From NCBI GenBank assembly GCA_029288095.1, contig JARFPW010000183.1:1-9271 (forward strand): DNA of 9,271 nucleotides, read 5' to 3'. Of the stretch, positions 1-6,073 are shown one piece after another. The notes beneath the pieces are model-generated. The model saw only the letters and a list, made by a program, of their open reading frames with translations, did not search any database and was not told the DNA's origin. Made by a program: the position numbers and the translations under genes. The DNA comes from Gemmatimonadota bacterium. Lineage in GTDB: Bacteria; Gemmatimonadota; Gemmatimonadetes; Palauibacterales; Palauibacteraceae. Position 1 is the stretch's first letter; every line of letters begins with the position of its first letter.

Positions 1-434
1 GCCGGCTGTAGCTCGCAGTAGCGAACGTCGCTGAGAACATCGTCCACGAACACGAGCTCGCAGACCGTGCGTCCGCGGCCATCGTCGAACGGCTCCAGGA
101 CGGATGCGACATACCACTGATAGCGCACCTGGTCATCGACCTGCCGGGAGCGCCAGTACCCGTTGCCCGTCGTACCGCGCCGATCCGGGTTCGAGACGAC
201 GTCTCGGTGCTCGACCGTCATTCCTGCGATGAACACGCCCTCGATGATCGCGTCCCGAATGTCGTCAGGCGTATCGGGATTCTCCGCCAGCCATGCCTCG
301 CGATCGGGGGGACCGCTGAGATCGGAGTTGGCGCCGCCCGGCTTGTTCGGCAGATAAGCGTTGCCCGCAGCGCAGGCGCCGATGCCCGCTGAGAGAAGCA
401 CTACAAACGTCGTGAGTCGAAGCAGCTTGGTCAT
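1..434 (-). CDS. Small secreted lipoprotein, C-terminus cut by window edge
   Basis: The frame opens with ATG at 434 and stays open to base 1, giving 144 complete codons; the C-terminus lies outside the window. Residues 1-21 form a lipoprotein signal peptide: a Lys/Arg-containing start (MTKLLR), a hydrophobic stretch (TTFVVLLSAGIG), then a lipobox I-G-A-C with the lipidated Cys at 21. The mature protein should therefore be membrane-anchored outside the cytoplasm. A Gly/Pro/Asn-rich linker follows, then a segment around residues 56-75 reading PDDIRDAIIEGVFIAGMT. This resembles the 'GMT' helix of small SmpA/BamE-like lipoproteins, but the usual following Gly-x-Pro is weak, so that is a fold-level guess. 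Two further Cys (125 and 140) could form a disulfide. It lies 99 bases downstream of the membrane protein on the same strand. There is no clear Shine-Dalgarno sequence. Function unknown. Confidence 0.78.
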   Translation of the reverse strand, partial: MTKLLRLTTFVVLLSAGIGACAAGNAYLPNKPGGANSDLSGPPDREAWLAENPDTPDDIRDAIIEGVFIAGMTVEHRDVVSNPDRRGTTGNGYWRSRQVDDQVRYQWYVASVLEPFDDGRGRTVCELVFVDDVLSDVRYCELQP

Positions 435-533
435 GTTAAGTCAGGGTGTCCAGGTTCGATTGCGGCGGAGGTCCAAACTCCGTCCCGAGTGACCCAGGGA
501 ATGTGAGCGGCCGGCGCGGTGGGCGCCACCCGA

Positions 534-1685
534 TCAGGTCATACGGTCGGGCGTGGCCTCGCCACCGCCGAGTGACGCGTCCGCCGTGGCCAACCGGCGG
601 TGGTCGGCCTGGAGCCAGCGAAATAACACGGCACCGCCCGCCAGCACCGTCAGATACGTAAGAAAGAACCGCCAGACTGCCGTATAGGCCACGAGGAGGT
701 GCGAGGGTAGAAACGGACTCATGAGGGCCGGCGCCAGGATTTCGGCAACGCCCGAACCACCGGGAGTTGGCATAAAGTAGAGCAGGAAATGAAGCAGGGC
801 GTGCAGCATGAACACGTTCCAGAACGGTGCTTCAACGCCGAAACCGCGCAGTACGGCATAGCCCATCGCAAAGCGCGCACCGAAGGGAATCACGTCCGAC
901 AGAACCGCTAACAGCACGTATCGCTTCCCGCGCCGCGCATAGATGATGATGCTGCCGTGAAGTTCCTGGAGGAAGCGCAACGCCTTCCGGACTCTCGGCG
1001 TTCGCCCGAACAGCTTCAGCACCACCGCTCGCGGCCACCGCGGGCTCAGTCCGAACAACAGGACGAGGCTGGCGATCACACCGAATGCGAGCGCGGACCA
1101 TTCGAACAGCGCAGCAGCCGAAATGCCTCCTACCGGCAGCTCCACGCCCTGGAGTCCGCTCGCGGCGCCGAAATACCAGGCGCCCAGGCCTGCCAGGGAC
1201 AGGAACATCAAGTTCACGGTCACGCTGGCGAAGTTGGCTGCGAGGGCGCGGCCCAGTGAAGCTCCCCCGCGCACGAGACCGTACAACTGAGCAGGGCCGC
1301 CTCCCGTGCCCGACGGGGTCAGCGACGCCAGCGCGGCAGTTGCGCCGGCGATCGGTACGCAACGCTTGAACGCGACGCTGAACTTCAACGGGAGCACGAG
1401 AAGCCATAGCCGCAATCCGCCTCCTACCCAGTCGAGTGACGCCAGCACGAGGCAGGGCAGCGCCCAACGGAGATCGAATTGTCGGAAGCCTTCGAGGCTG
1501 CCGCGCAGGTCCTGCGTGATCAGGAACAGCGCTCCGAACCCCACGAGGCTGGCCGCAATGAAGGCGAAGATGCCTACCCGAATCGCCCCCGGGGGAACGC
1601 GCAGACCGGGCTGTATCTGGGAGGAAGGCAAATCCGGTCTTTTCGTCAGAGGTATAGGCCGTGAACCAGTCGAGCGGCGAGCCAT
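534..1685 (-). CDS. UPF0104/YbhN-family flippase-like multipass membrane protein (lysylphosphatidylglycerol synthase TM-region type)
   Basis: The 383-residue protein has about eight hydrophobic segments (roughly residues 36-56, 74-95, 108-122, 148-172, 187-212, 255-280, 288-306 and 330-355). A basic, Pro-rich cytoplasmic head precedes them and a hydrophilic tail follows. Two motifs place it in the UPF0104/PF03706 family. The first is TPSGTGGGPAQLYGL (123-137), the conserved 'TP..GG.P' loop. The second is MPTPGGSGVAE (305-315) between the last helices. The family includes the flippase half of MprF and AglD/YbhN-like proteins thought to move lipids or lipid-linked intermediates across the inner membrane. 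The MprF synthase domain is absent, so aminoacylation of phosphatidylglycerol is not supported and the substrate is unknown. The ATG at 1685 has no visible Shine-Dalgarno sequence; it is the first start in the frame and gives a full-length family member. It is divergent from the E1-alpha gene. Confidence 0.88.
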   Translation of the reverse strand: MARRSTGSRPIPLTKRPDLPSSQIQPGLRVPPGAIRVGIFAFIAASLVGFGALFLITQDLRGSLEGFRQFDLRWALPCLVLASLDWVGGGLRLWLLVLPLKFSVAFKRCVPIAGATAALASLTPSGTGGGPAQLYGLVRGGASLGRALAANFASVTVNLMFLSLAGLGAWYFGAASGLQGVELPVGGISAAALFEWSALAFGVIASLVLLFGLSPRWPRAVVLKLFGRTPRVRKALRFLQELHGSIIIYARRGKRYVLLAVLSDVIPFGARFAMGYAVLRGFGVEAPFWNVFMLHALLHFLLYFMPTPGGSGVAEILAPALMSPFLPSHLLVAYTAVWRFFLTYLTVLAGGAVLFRWLQADHRRLATADASLGGGEATPDRMT

Positions 1686-1810
1686 CGGCTGGCTGACGGC
1701 TGTGGCGTCGGATACGATACTACGCTCTAGGTTCCCGCGCGTCTTGCGTCACCTACCGTACGCATTTCGCGACACAGGGATTCACGGTTGCCGAGGAGTA
1801 GAGTGGTCAC
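1686..1810. promoter_or_regulatory. Divergent intergenic region, presumed back-to-back promoters
   Basis: These 125 bases separate two genes pointing away from each other, so both promoters should lie here. No -35/-10 pair matches consensus convincingly. The nearest hint is TAGTAT read on the minus strand, about 35 bases upstream of the membrane-protein start, with a poor -35 partner. The region is therefore assigned from gene layout rather than from motifs. Confidence 0.4.
1793..1798 (+). promoter_or_regulatory. Shine-Dalgarno sequence of the E1-alpha gene
   Basis: GAGGAG lies 12 bases before the GTG at 1811. The match to the anti-Shine-Dalgarno sequence is good and the spacing is slightly long. 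It is the only purine-rich site nearby, and it supports the GTG as the start. Confidence 0.55.
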
Positions 1811-2908
1811 GTGAAACGCTATGCGGCGTTCGACCCTCCCGAGTACGTGGACTGGGAGCCGGAGCCGGGCTTGATCGAGGCCTGTCTGGCGGCGATTCGG
1901 TCCGATCCGGCGCGCAATACGATCATCGGGGAGCTGAGTTCCGAGAAGCTGCTCGACCTGTACCGCGGAATGGTCCGCTTCCGCCTTCATGACATAGCGC
2001 TCAAGCGTTGGGTTCGGCAGGGGGTCATTTCGAAGGCGTGGTTGGCGACCGGGGAGGAGGCGGTGACAATCGGTGCCGTGCACGCGATCCGTCGTGCCCC
2101 CGATGGTGATGTCGTCGGCCCCATGATCCGTAACGCAGGCGCCTGTCACGAAATGGGGATGTCGGTTGCCGACATGCTGCGCAGCTACCTCGGCACGAGC
2201 GACGCGCCCTCCCAGGGCAGAGATCTGCATTTCGGTGATCCACGGCTCGGCATAGTGGCTCCGGTCAGTGTCGTTGGGGGTGTGTGCGGAGTGATGGGTG
2301 GCTATGCGCTCGGCTTCCTCCGTCGCGGGGAAGACCGGGTCGCGCTGACCTGGATCGGTGATGGCTCGACGAAGAGTGGTGAGGTACACGAGGCTCTCAA
2401 CTTTGCTGCCGTGATGAAGCTGCCGGTCGTCTTCGTTCTGCAGAACAACCAGGTCGCCCTGGGGACCCGTCTGGACCAGCACCACCGAGCCGACGACTTC
2501 ACCGGGTGGGCCAGGGGCTATGGCATCACGTGTCTCGCGGTCGATGGCAACAGTGTGCTCGACGTATACGCCGCGACCTCCCTGGCAGTCAAAGCGTGCC
2601 GAGCCGGCAACGGGCCCGTCGCCCTGGCGGCTGAGACCTTCCGCATGGGCGGCCATGCCACGCATGATGAGCGGGAGGCTCGAGCGACCTTCGGGGAGGC
2701 CCATTTCAAGGCCTGGGGGCGTCGTGATCCCATCGGCTTGTACGAGGAATGCCTCGCGCATTTGCTCGGCCCGCAGACGAAGGATCGACTGACCGAGATT
2801 GAGCGTGCAGTCGTGGAAGAAGTCGAAGACGCGCAGCAACAAGCTCTGTCGAGCCGCGCCACCGCCGAGGCGGTTCCCGCTGACGAGGAAGCTCGCTGTT
2901 ATGGATGA
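1811..2908 (+). CDS. Thiamine-diphosphate-dependent 2-oxoacid dehydrogenase, E1 component alpha-type subunit
   Basis: The 365-residue protein has the usual length of E1-alpha subunits of pyruvate or branched-chain 2-oxoacid dehydrogenase complexes, which decarboxylate a 2-oxoacid on ThDP. The ThDP/Mg motif starts at GDG (183-185), continues through GEVHEALNFAAVMKLPVVFV and ends at NN (212-213). Other family blocks are GEEAVTIG (81-88), GRDLHFGD (136-143), ARGYGITCLAVDGNSVLDVY (234-253) and the active-site loop RMGGHATHDE (278-287), which keeps its His. Several blocks are divergent: IRNAG stands where 'YREHG' is usual, and the tyrosine-arginine after the His loop is missing. The substrate cannot be assigned. 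E1-alpha normally works with an E1-beta subunit, but none follows; the next two genes overlap in series and encode an unknown protein and a DsbA-like protein. The GTG start is supported by GAGGAG upstream. Confidence 0.88.
   Translation: MKRYAAFDPPEYVDWEPEPGLIEACLAAIRSDPARNTIIGELSSEKLLDLYRGMVRFRLHDIALKRWVRQGVISKAWLATGEEAVTIGAVHAIRRAPDGDVVGPMIRNAGACHEMGMSVADMLRSYLGTSDAPSQGRDLHFGDPRLGIVAPVSVVGGVCGVMGGYALGFLRRGEDRVALTWIGDGSTKSGEVHEALNFAAVMKLPVVFVLQNNQVALGTRLDQHHRADDFTGWARGYGITCLAVDGNSVLDVYAATSLAVKACRAGNGPVALAAETFRMGGHATHDEREARATFGEAHFKAWGRRDPIGLYEECLAHLLGPQTKDRLTEIERAVVEEVEDAQQQALSSRATAEAVPADEEARCYG
2885..2891 (+). promoter_or_regulatory. Shine-Dalgarno sequence deciding the start of the 130-residue gene
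   Basis: GAGGAAG lies 9 bases before the ATG at 2901, inside the end of the E1-alpha gene. It favours 2901 over an in-frame ATG at 2799, which would sit deep inside E1-alpha. Confidence 0.6.
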
Positions 2909-3293
2909 ACCTGTCGTTGCCCTGAGCGCCGAAGGTGGCCACACGCTAATCGTGTTCGTTGAGGAAGGCGTCCGATTGGCGCTTCCGGAAGGTCAGCCCA
3001 CGCCAGGGTCGGCCGCACCCGAGCTGATCGCCGCGGCCCGACCGTTGACCTCGACGGAGTGTATCCGATCCGGATCCCGCGGCGCCTGGTTGATCCAGGC
3101 ATCGGGACCGGCGTGGTCGGACGATGCCGCGGCCGACTCCTGCGGGCTCGTGTTCACCGCGCTGGACGGTACGATGACGCGAGTTTCCCTGTCCGGTCGG
3201 CCTCCCGGGCCTCTGCCACCCGACGCCGAGTTGGACTCGTTGCTCGAGCACGCCCTGAACGAGTCGGGCCACGGGCCCGGGAACGAGGGCTAG
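2901..3293 (+). CDS. Unrecognised 130-residue protein in the E1-alpha/DsbA-like cassette
   Basis: I do not recognise this protein. It starts MDEPVVALSAEGG and looks soluble, with no signal peptide or long hydrophobic helix. The N-terminal half alternates short hydrophobic stretches (TLIVFVEEGVRLAL; GAWLIQASG) with polar turns, suggesting beta strands. A second strand pair reads GLVFTALDG and MTRVSLSGR. The last 30 residues are Pro/Gly/acidic-rich with a short helix (ELDSLLEHALNE). Two Cys occur, in TECIRS and DSCGLV. The start overlaps the E1-alpha stop by 8 bases (ATGGATGA), with a good Shine-Dalgarno at 2885. Its own TAG shares one base with the GTG of the next gene. This packing implies translational coupling and a job linked to the neighbours, but no function should be assigned. 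Confidence 0.72.
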   Translation: MDEPVVALSAEGGHTLIVFVEEGVRLALPEGQPTPGSAAPELIAAARPLTSTECIRSGSRGAWLIQASGPAWSDDAAADSCGLVFTALDGTMTRVSLSGRPPGPLPPDAELDSLLEHALNESGHGPGNEG

Positions 3294-3898
3294 TGACGGG
3301 GCCCATCGTCTACATCTATGGCGACTATGCGTGTCCACACACGTATGTGATGGATGCTCGCCTCCAGATCCTGTCCTCCGAAGGAGCGTGCACCACCGTC
3401 TGGCGGCCACTGCCTACGCACGGGCAGGGTGGAGGCGAAGACTGGCGATCTCTGGGAGGGGAGGCGTCCGACCTGGAGGAGACCGTCGAAGACCTTGCCC
3501 GCTCGACCGCCGGCCTCGGCCTGCCGTTCCGGCTTCCCGCGCGGCCGCCTGAGACGCGCCTAGCACTTCTCGCCTCGGAGTTCGCGCGAGACTGTGGATC
3601 CTCAGACTTCCAGCGGTTTCACAGGGCCGTGTTCCGTTCGGTGTTTTCCGATGCTTCGGATATCGGCGACCCCGAGGTGCTCGAGGCGATCGCTGACCGG
3701 GCCGGGATCGACCTCATCGGTCTGCGGGCGGCGCTCGAGGACGGACGCTATGAACGGACTTTGACCGAGACGGAGGCGGAGGCAGCAACGTACGGGATCT
3801 CCGCGACGCCCACTGTTCTGATCGGTCCGTACAAGGTGGTGGGAGCGGCGCCACTGGACATCCTGCGCAACACGATCGCGCGGGCCGCTGATGGGTGA
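3293..3898 (+). CDS. DsbA/FrnE-family thioredoxin-fold protein with CPHT in place of CxxC
   Basis: The start is taken as GTG at 3293, sharing one base with the preceding TAG (TAGTG), which gives 201 residues; earlier in-frame starts fall inside the previous gene. The protein opens with a thioredoxin beta strand (IVYIYGDYACPHTYVMDARL, residues 5-24). The family active site sits at residues 14-17 as C-P-H-T, so only the first Cys remains. A helical insert spans roughly 55-165. The thioredoxin fold resumes at YGISATPTVLIG (167-178), with the expected cis-proline at 173. This matches the cytoplasmic DsbA/FrnE and 2-hydroxychromene-2-carboxylate isomerase superfamily, and there is no signal peptide. 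With a single Cys it is unlikely to be an ordinary disulfide oxidase. A glutathione-type transferase or isomerase, a monothiol reductase, or a non-catalytic partner are alternatives. Confidence 0.82.
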   Translation: MTGPIVYIYGDYACPHTYVMDARLQILSSEGACTTVWRPLPTHGQGGGEDWRSLGGEASDLEETVEDLARSTAGLGLPFRLPARPPETRLALLASEFARDCGSSDFQRFHRAVFRSVFSDASDIGDPEVLEAIADRAGIDLIGLRAALEDGRYERTLTETEAEAATYGISATPTVLIGPYKVVGAAPLDILRNTIARAADG

Positions 3899-3917
3899 CC
3901 GGGTCGGGTCGGTCGCC
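3894..3917. terminator. Possible hairpin between convergent genes
   Basis: GGTGACC (3894-3900) can pair with GGTCGCC (3911-3917) as a 7-bp stem with one G-U pair and a 10-base loop of two GGGTC units. It covers the stop of the DsbA-like gene and abuts the stop of the convergent GGDEF-like gene. That is where a bidirectional terminator would be expected, but no T-run follows on either side. Only the pairing is seen; termination is inferred. Confidence 0.25.
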
Positions 3918-5026
3918 TAGGCTGACAATCTCTCTTCTGCACACTTCAGCAATGAGGACAGGGAGGCGCCGTCAACCGGCATCAGCGCGTACGACAACCG
4001 GCGCACCGCAACCTGGTTGGATTCCTCCATGGCCCGCAGCAGACGCGCCGCGATACGACGGGTTTCCGCCGCATCTGTCTCGGGGAGGCCGACCACGACG
4101 AGCCGGTCCGAATAGCGGCTCAACAGGTCGTACCCGCGCAGCAATGACTGAAGCGTCGCCAGCGTGACTCGCAGATCCGAGAGGTCCGCCGGCTGGACCT
4201 CGAGAAGCAGCAGGCCGAAGTCCCGCGAGTATCTTCGGCAGCGTTTCAATTCCGCTCCTGCCAGGGCATCGAATCCAGCCCGGTTGTACAGACCCGTGAA
4301 CGCATCGCGGTAGGGTGCGAAGCGCACGCTGTCGCTGACCCCGCTCACGAAATGAGCCATCTCCGCGTCCGGGGGTGTTCCGGTCCGGAGATGCGTACGC
4401 AGGCCTTCCGCCAGCTGCCGCGCCTCGGACAGCTCACCCCGCAAGACGCCGACGCGATCCGGCGCCGGCCGCCGCCGGAGGGTCTGCCAGTCGTCGTGGA
4501 CGCGTCGCAGCAGGGTATCGAGGCTTCCGGTCTGGGCCGGGCGCGTGATGGGAATCGCCGATCCGGTAGTAACGGGAGGTTCGGCGTTCGGTGGCAACGC
4601 TAGCCCGAGAATGGCCGCCGCGGCTTCCGCCCGAGCCAATCGGTCGGCCAGCCCATCGAGGCCCGAGGGATCGGGATCGGCGCGCAGGAAGCCCCACGCT
4701 CTCGTCACCTCGGCGAGGGCGGAATCGAGTGTGCGGCCCGCTTCGACGACCGCGCGCGCGTTGGTTCCCGGGCCGACTTCCTCCCCCCCGATGAGGCAGG
4801 CGGCCAGAGCTTCAAGTGCCCTGTCCGCGCCCTCGAACGTGCGCCGCACCTGCTGGAGACGCTCGGGTCGTGGGTCAGCCCGGAACGCACGCCACCGCTT
4901 GTCGAGCCGCGCAAGCCGCCTCTCCAGCTTCCGGAGCAACGCGAGCAGGTCGTATCCCTGCCCGGATCGATCACCTTGCATTCTGCTGATGTACCAGCCT
5001 TTCGCCCGGGAAAATGCCGGGATCAC
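3917..5026 (-). CDS. Degenerate GGDEF-domain protein with three N-terminal W-x3-R-x2-P-x-P helical repeats
   Basis: Counted from GTG at 5026, the protein has 369 residues; ATG at 4981 (354 residues) is equally plausible, and neither has a clear Shine-Dalgarno. No signal peptide or membrane helix is visible, so it should be cytoplasmic. Residues 25-215 are helical, Arg/Ala/Leu-rich and carry three similar units beginning at W45, W111 and W180. Each reads W-x3-R-x2-P-x-P-x2-[LV] and continues into an amphipathic helix. Residues 239-369 match the GGDEF fold: DAFTGLYNRAGFDAL stands for the usual 'DxLTGLxNRR', followed by GLLLLEV, LLRGYDLLSRYSDRLVVVGLP and SYALMPVDG. The GGDEF signature after 'RY' has become SDRLV, and the metal-binding Asp pair is EVQ. 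Diguanylate cyclase activity is therefore not expected. A c-di-GMP-independent scaffold or sensor role is an inference. It is convergent with the DsbA-like gene and divergent from rnz. Confidence 0.82.
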   Translation of the reverse strand: MIPAFSRAKGWYISRMQGDRSGQGYDLLALLRKLERRLARLDKRWRAFRADPRPERLQQVRRTFEGADRALEALAACLIGGEEVGPGTNARAVVEAGRTLDSALAEVTRAWGFLRADPDPSGLDGLADRLARAEAAAAILGLALPPNAEPPVTTGSAIPITRPAQTGSLDTLLRRVHDDWQTLRRRPAPDRVGVLRGELSEARQLAEGLRTHLRTGTPPDAEMAHFVSGVSDSVRFAPYRDAFTGLYNRAGFDALAGAELKRCRRYSRDFGLLLLEVQPADLSDLRVTLATLQSLLRGYDLLSRYSDRLVVVGLPETDAAETRRIAARLLRAMEESNQVAVRRLSYALMPVDGASLSSLLKCAEERLSA

Positions 5027-5149
5027 CGTCGTCGATCAGCCGCGCAGCCGGCGCGCTTCCGTTCACATAAGGGACGCACGAAACGAGTCCGGGCGGCGGC
5101 GCAGCATGCAGTCGATGCAGAGTGCGTGCCCCGACGGTAGGTTTCTGCC
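5027..5149. promoter_or_regulatory. Divergent intergenic region upstream of rnz and the GGDEF-like gene
   Basis: This 123-base gap should contain promoters in both directions. No convincing -35/-10 pair is visible. ATGCAG occurs twice with 9-base periodicity (5106 and 5115), which may be chance. A promoter for the rnz-aroA-cmk run is expected here from layout only. Confidence 0.38.
5136..5141 (+). promoter_or_regulatory. Weak Shine-Dalgarno sequence of rnz
   Basis: GGTAGG lies 8 bases before the GTG at 5150. It supports that start, which also places the conserved N-terminal strand (LRLTFLGTSSS) at the protein's beginning, as in the family. Confidence 0.5.
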
Positions 5150-6073
5150 GTGCTGCGACTAACCTTTCTCGGAACGTCCTCGTCCCGGCCCACCGTGCGC
5201 CGCGGCGTCTCATCGCTGGCAGTCCAGCGAGGGGGCGACCTGCACCTGTTCGACTGCGGTGAAGGTACGCAGCGGCAGATGATGCGCTATGCAGTCGGGT
5301 TCGCCGTGCGCGACATCTTCATTTCGCACATGCACGCAGACCATTACCTGGGCCTCCCCGGGCTCCTGCGCACGATGAGTTTACAGGGCCGAACGGAGGA
5401 AGTCGTAGTCCGGGGCCCGGCGGGGTCCGCATCCGACCTCGAGGGCGCGCTGCAATTGGGTGGAGATCGTCTCGCGTTTCCGATCCGTGTCGTAGGACTC
5501 GAGCCCGGGGACGAGGCGTCCTTCGGCGATTATGCGATTCGTGCGTTCCGAACGGACCATACCGCGGCGTCGTTGGGATTCGCCCTCGTGGAGGCCGATC
5601 GGCTGGGTCGATTCGACGTCGCGAAGGCCCTCGCCGCGGGCGTGCCCGACGGGCCCCTGTTCGGCCGCTTGCATCGTGGGGAGGATGTCGAGCTGCCGGA
5701 TGGTACCATCGTGCGGGCGAAGGATCTCGTAGGTGCCGCGCGACCGGGCCGAAAGCTCGTCTATTCGGCGGATACCCGCCCGTGCCGGGCGACGAGGGAC
5801 GCCGCCATGGGCGCAGACCTCCTGGTCCACGAGGCAACGTTCGGAGCCGACGACGGTCCACGGGCAGTCGAGACGAGACATTCCACGGCTCGAGAAGCCG
5901 CGGAAGTCGCAGCCGAGGCAGGAGTTCGGCAGCTGATTCTCACCCATTTTAGCGCGCGCCATTCCGAGCAGCCGGGACGCCTCGTCGCCGAGGCGCGGAA
6001 GGTCTTTCCTCACGTGAGCGCCGCGGAGGATGGCATGGTCGTTGAGCTCCCCCTCCAGGAGTCCGCGTCTTGA
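5150..6073 (+). CDS. rnz: Ribonuclease Z (tRNA 3' processing endonuclease)
   Basis: The enzyme cuts precursor tRNAs just after the discriminator base, leaving a 3' end ready for CCA addition, in the cytoplasm. The 307-residue length matches the short bacterial form. The metallo-beta-lactamase core begins LRLTFLGTSSSRPT, followed by LFDCGEGTQRQMMR (33-46) and the zinc motif SHMHADH (H60, H62, D64, H65). Further ligands sit at H137 (RTDHTAASLGF), D208 (YSADTRPC) and H266 (THFSARH), so the whole two-metal site is intact. The stretch around 151-200 (RLGRFDVAKALAAGVPDGPL to RPGRKL) corresponds to the exosite arm of tRNase Z, which distinguishes it from general metal hydrolases. HEATF (227-231) is another family block. 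The start is GTG. The stop TGA overlaps the TTG start of aroA, making rnz the first gene of a coupled run. Confidence 0.95.
   Translation: MLRLTFLGTSSSRPTVRRGVSSLAVQRGGDLHLFDCGEGTQRQMMRYAVGFAVRDIFISHMHADHYLGLPGLLRTMSLQGRTEEVVVRGPAGSASDLEGALQLGGDRLAFPIRVVGLEPGDEASFGDYAIRAFRTDHTAASLGFALVEADRLGRFDVAKALAAGVPDGPLFGRLHRGEDVELPDGTIVRAKDLVGAARPGRKLVYSADTRPCRATRDAAMGADLLVHEATFGADDGPRAVETRHSTAREAAEVAAEAGVRQLILTHFSARHSEQPGRLVAEARKVFPHVSAAEDGMVVELPLQESAS
6057..6061 (+). promoter_or_regulatory. Shine-Dalgarno sequence supporting the TTG start of aroA
   Basis: AGGAG lies 8 bases before TTG at 6070, inside the last codons of rnz. Its ideal spacing is the main reason for accepting the rare TTG start; no ATG or GTG lies between it and the conserved VPGDKS motif. 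Confidence 0.7.

Noticed and set aside
466..482. Hairpin CGGAG-N7-CTCCG upstream of the lipoprotein gene
   Set aside because: The stem is short and its position does not sequester a visible ribosome-binding site.
518..530. Hairpin GGTGG-GCG-CCACC just after the membrane-protein stop as a terminator
   Set aside because: The stem is only 5 bp and no T-run follows on the minus strand; the lipoprotein gene may well be co-transcribed.
534..1685. Assignment of the membrane protein as MprF lysylphosphatidylglycerol synthase
   Set aside because: Only the flippase-like transmembrane part is present; the C-terminal aminoacyl-transferase domain is missing.
1745..1764. Inverted repeat TGCGT-N10-ACGCA in the divergent intergenic region as an operator
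   Set aside because: Five-base arms with a 10-base spacer are expected by chance in 125 bases, and there is no promoter to relate it to.
1306..1992. Plus-strand open frame of 228 codons crossing the divergent promoter region
   Set aside because: It overlaps two well-supported genes on both sides and its product is a basic, low-complexity sequence without motifs.
1727..2944. Long minus-strand open frame (405 codons) antisense to the E1-alpha gene
   Set aside because: The translation has no recognisable domain and is Arg/Gly/His-rich, as expected from the complement of a high-GC gene. The plus-strand frame has clear E1-alpha motifs throughout.
3059..3292. N-terminal extension of the DsbA-like frame to an upstream in-frame ATG
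   Set aside because: It would overlap most of the 130-residue gene, and the added residues are Arg-rich and unlike a signal or domain. The GTG at 3293 gives the normal fold start.
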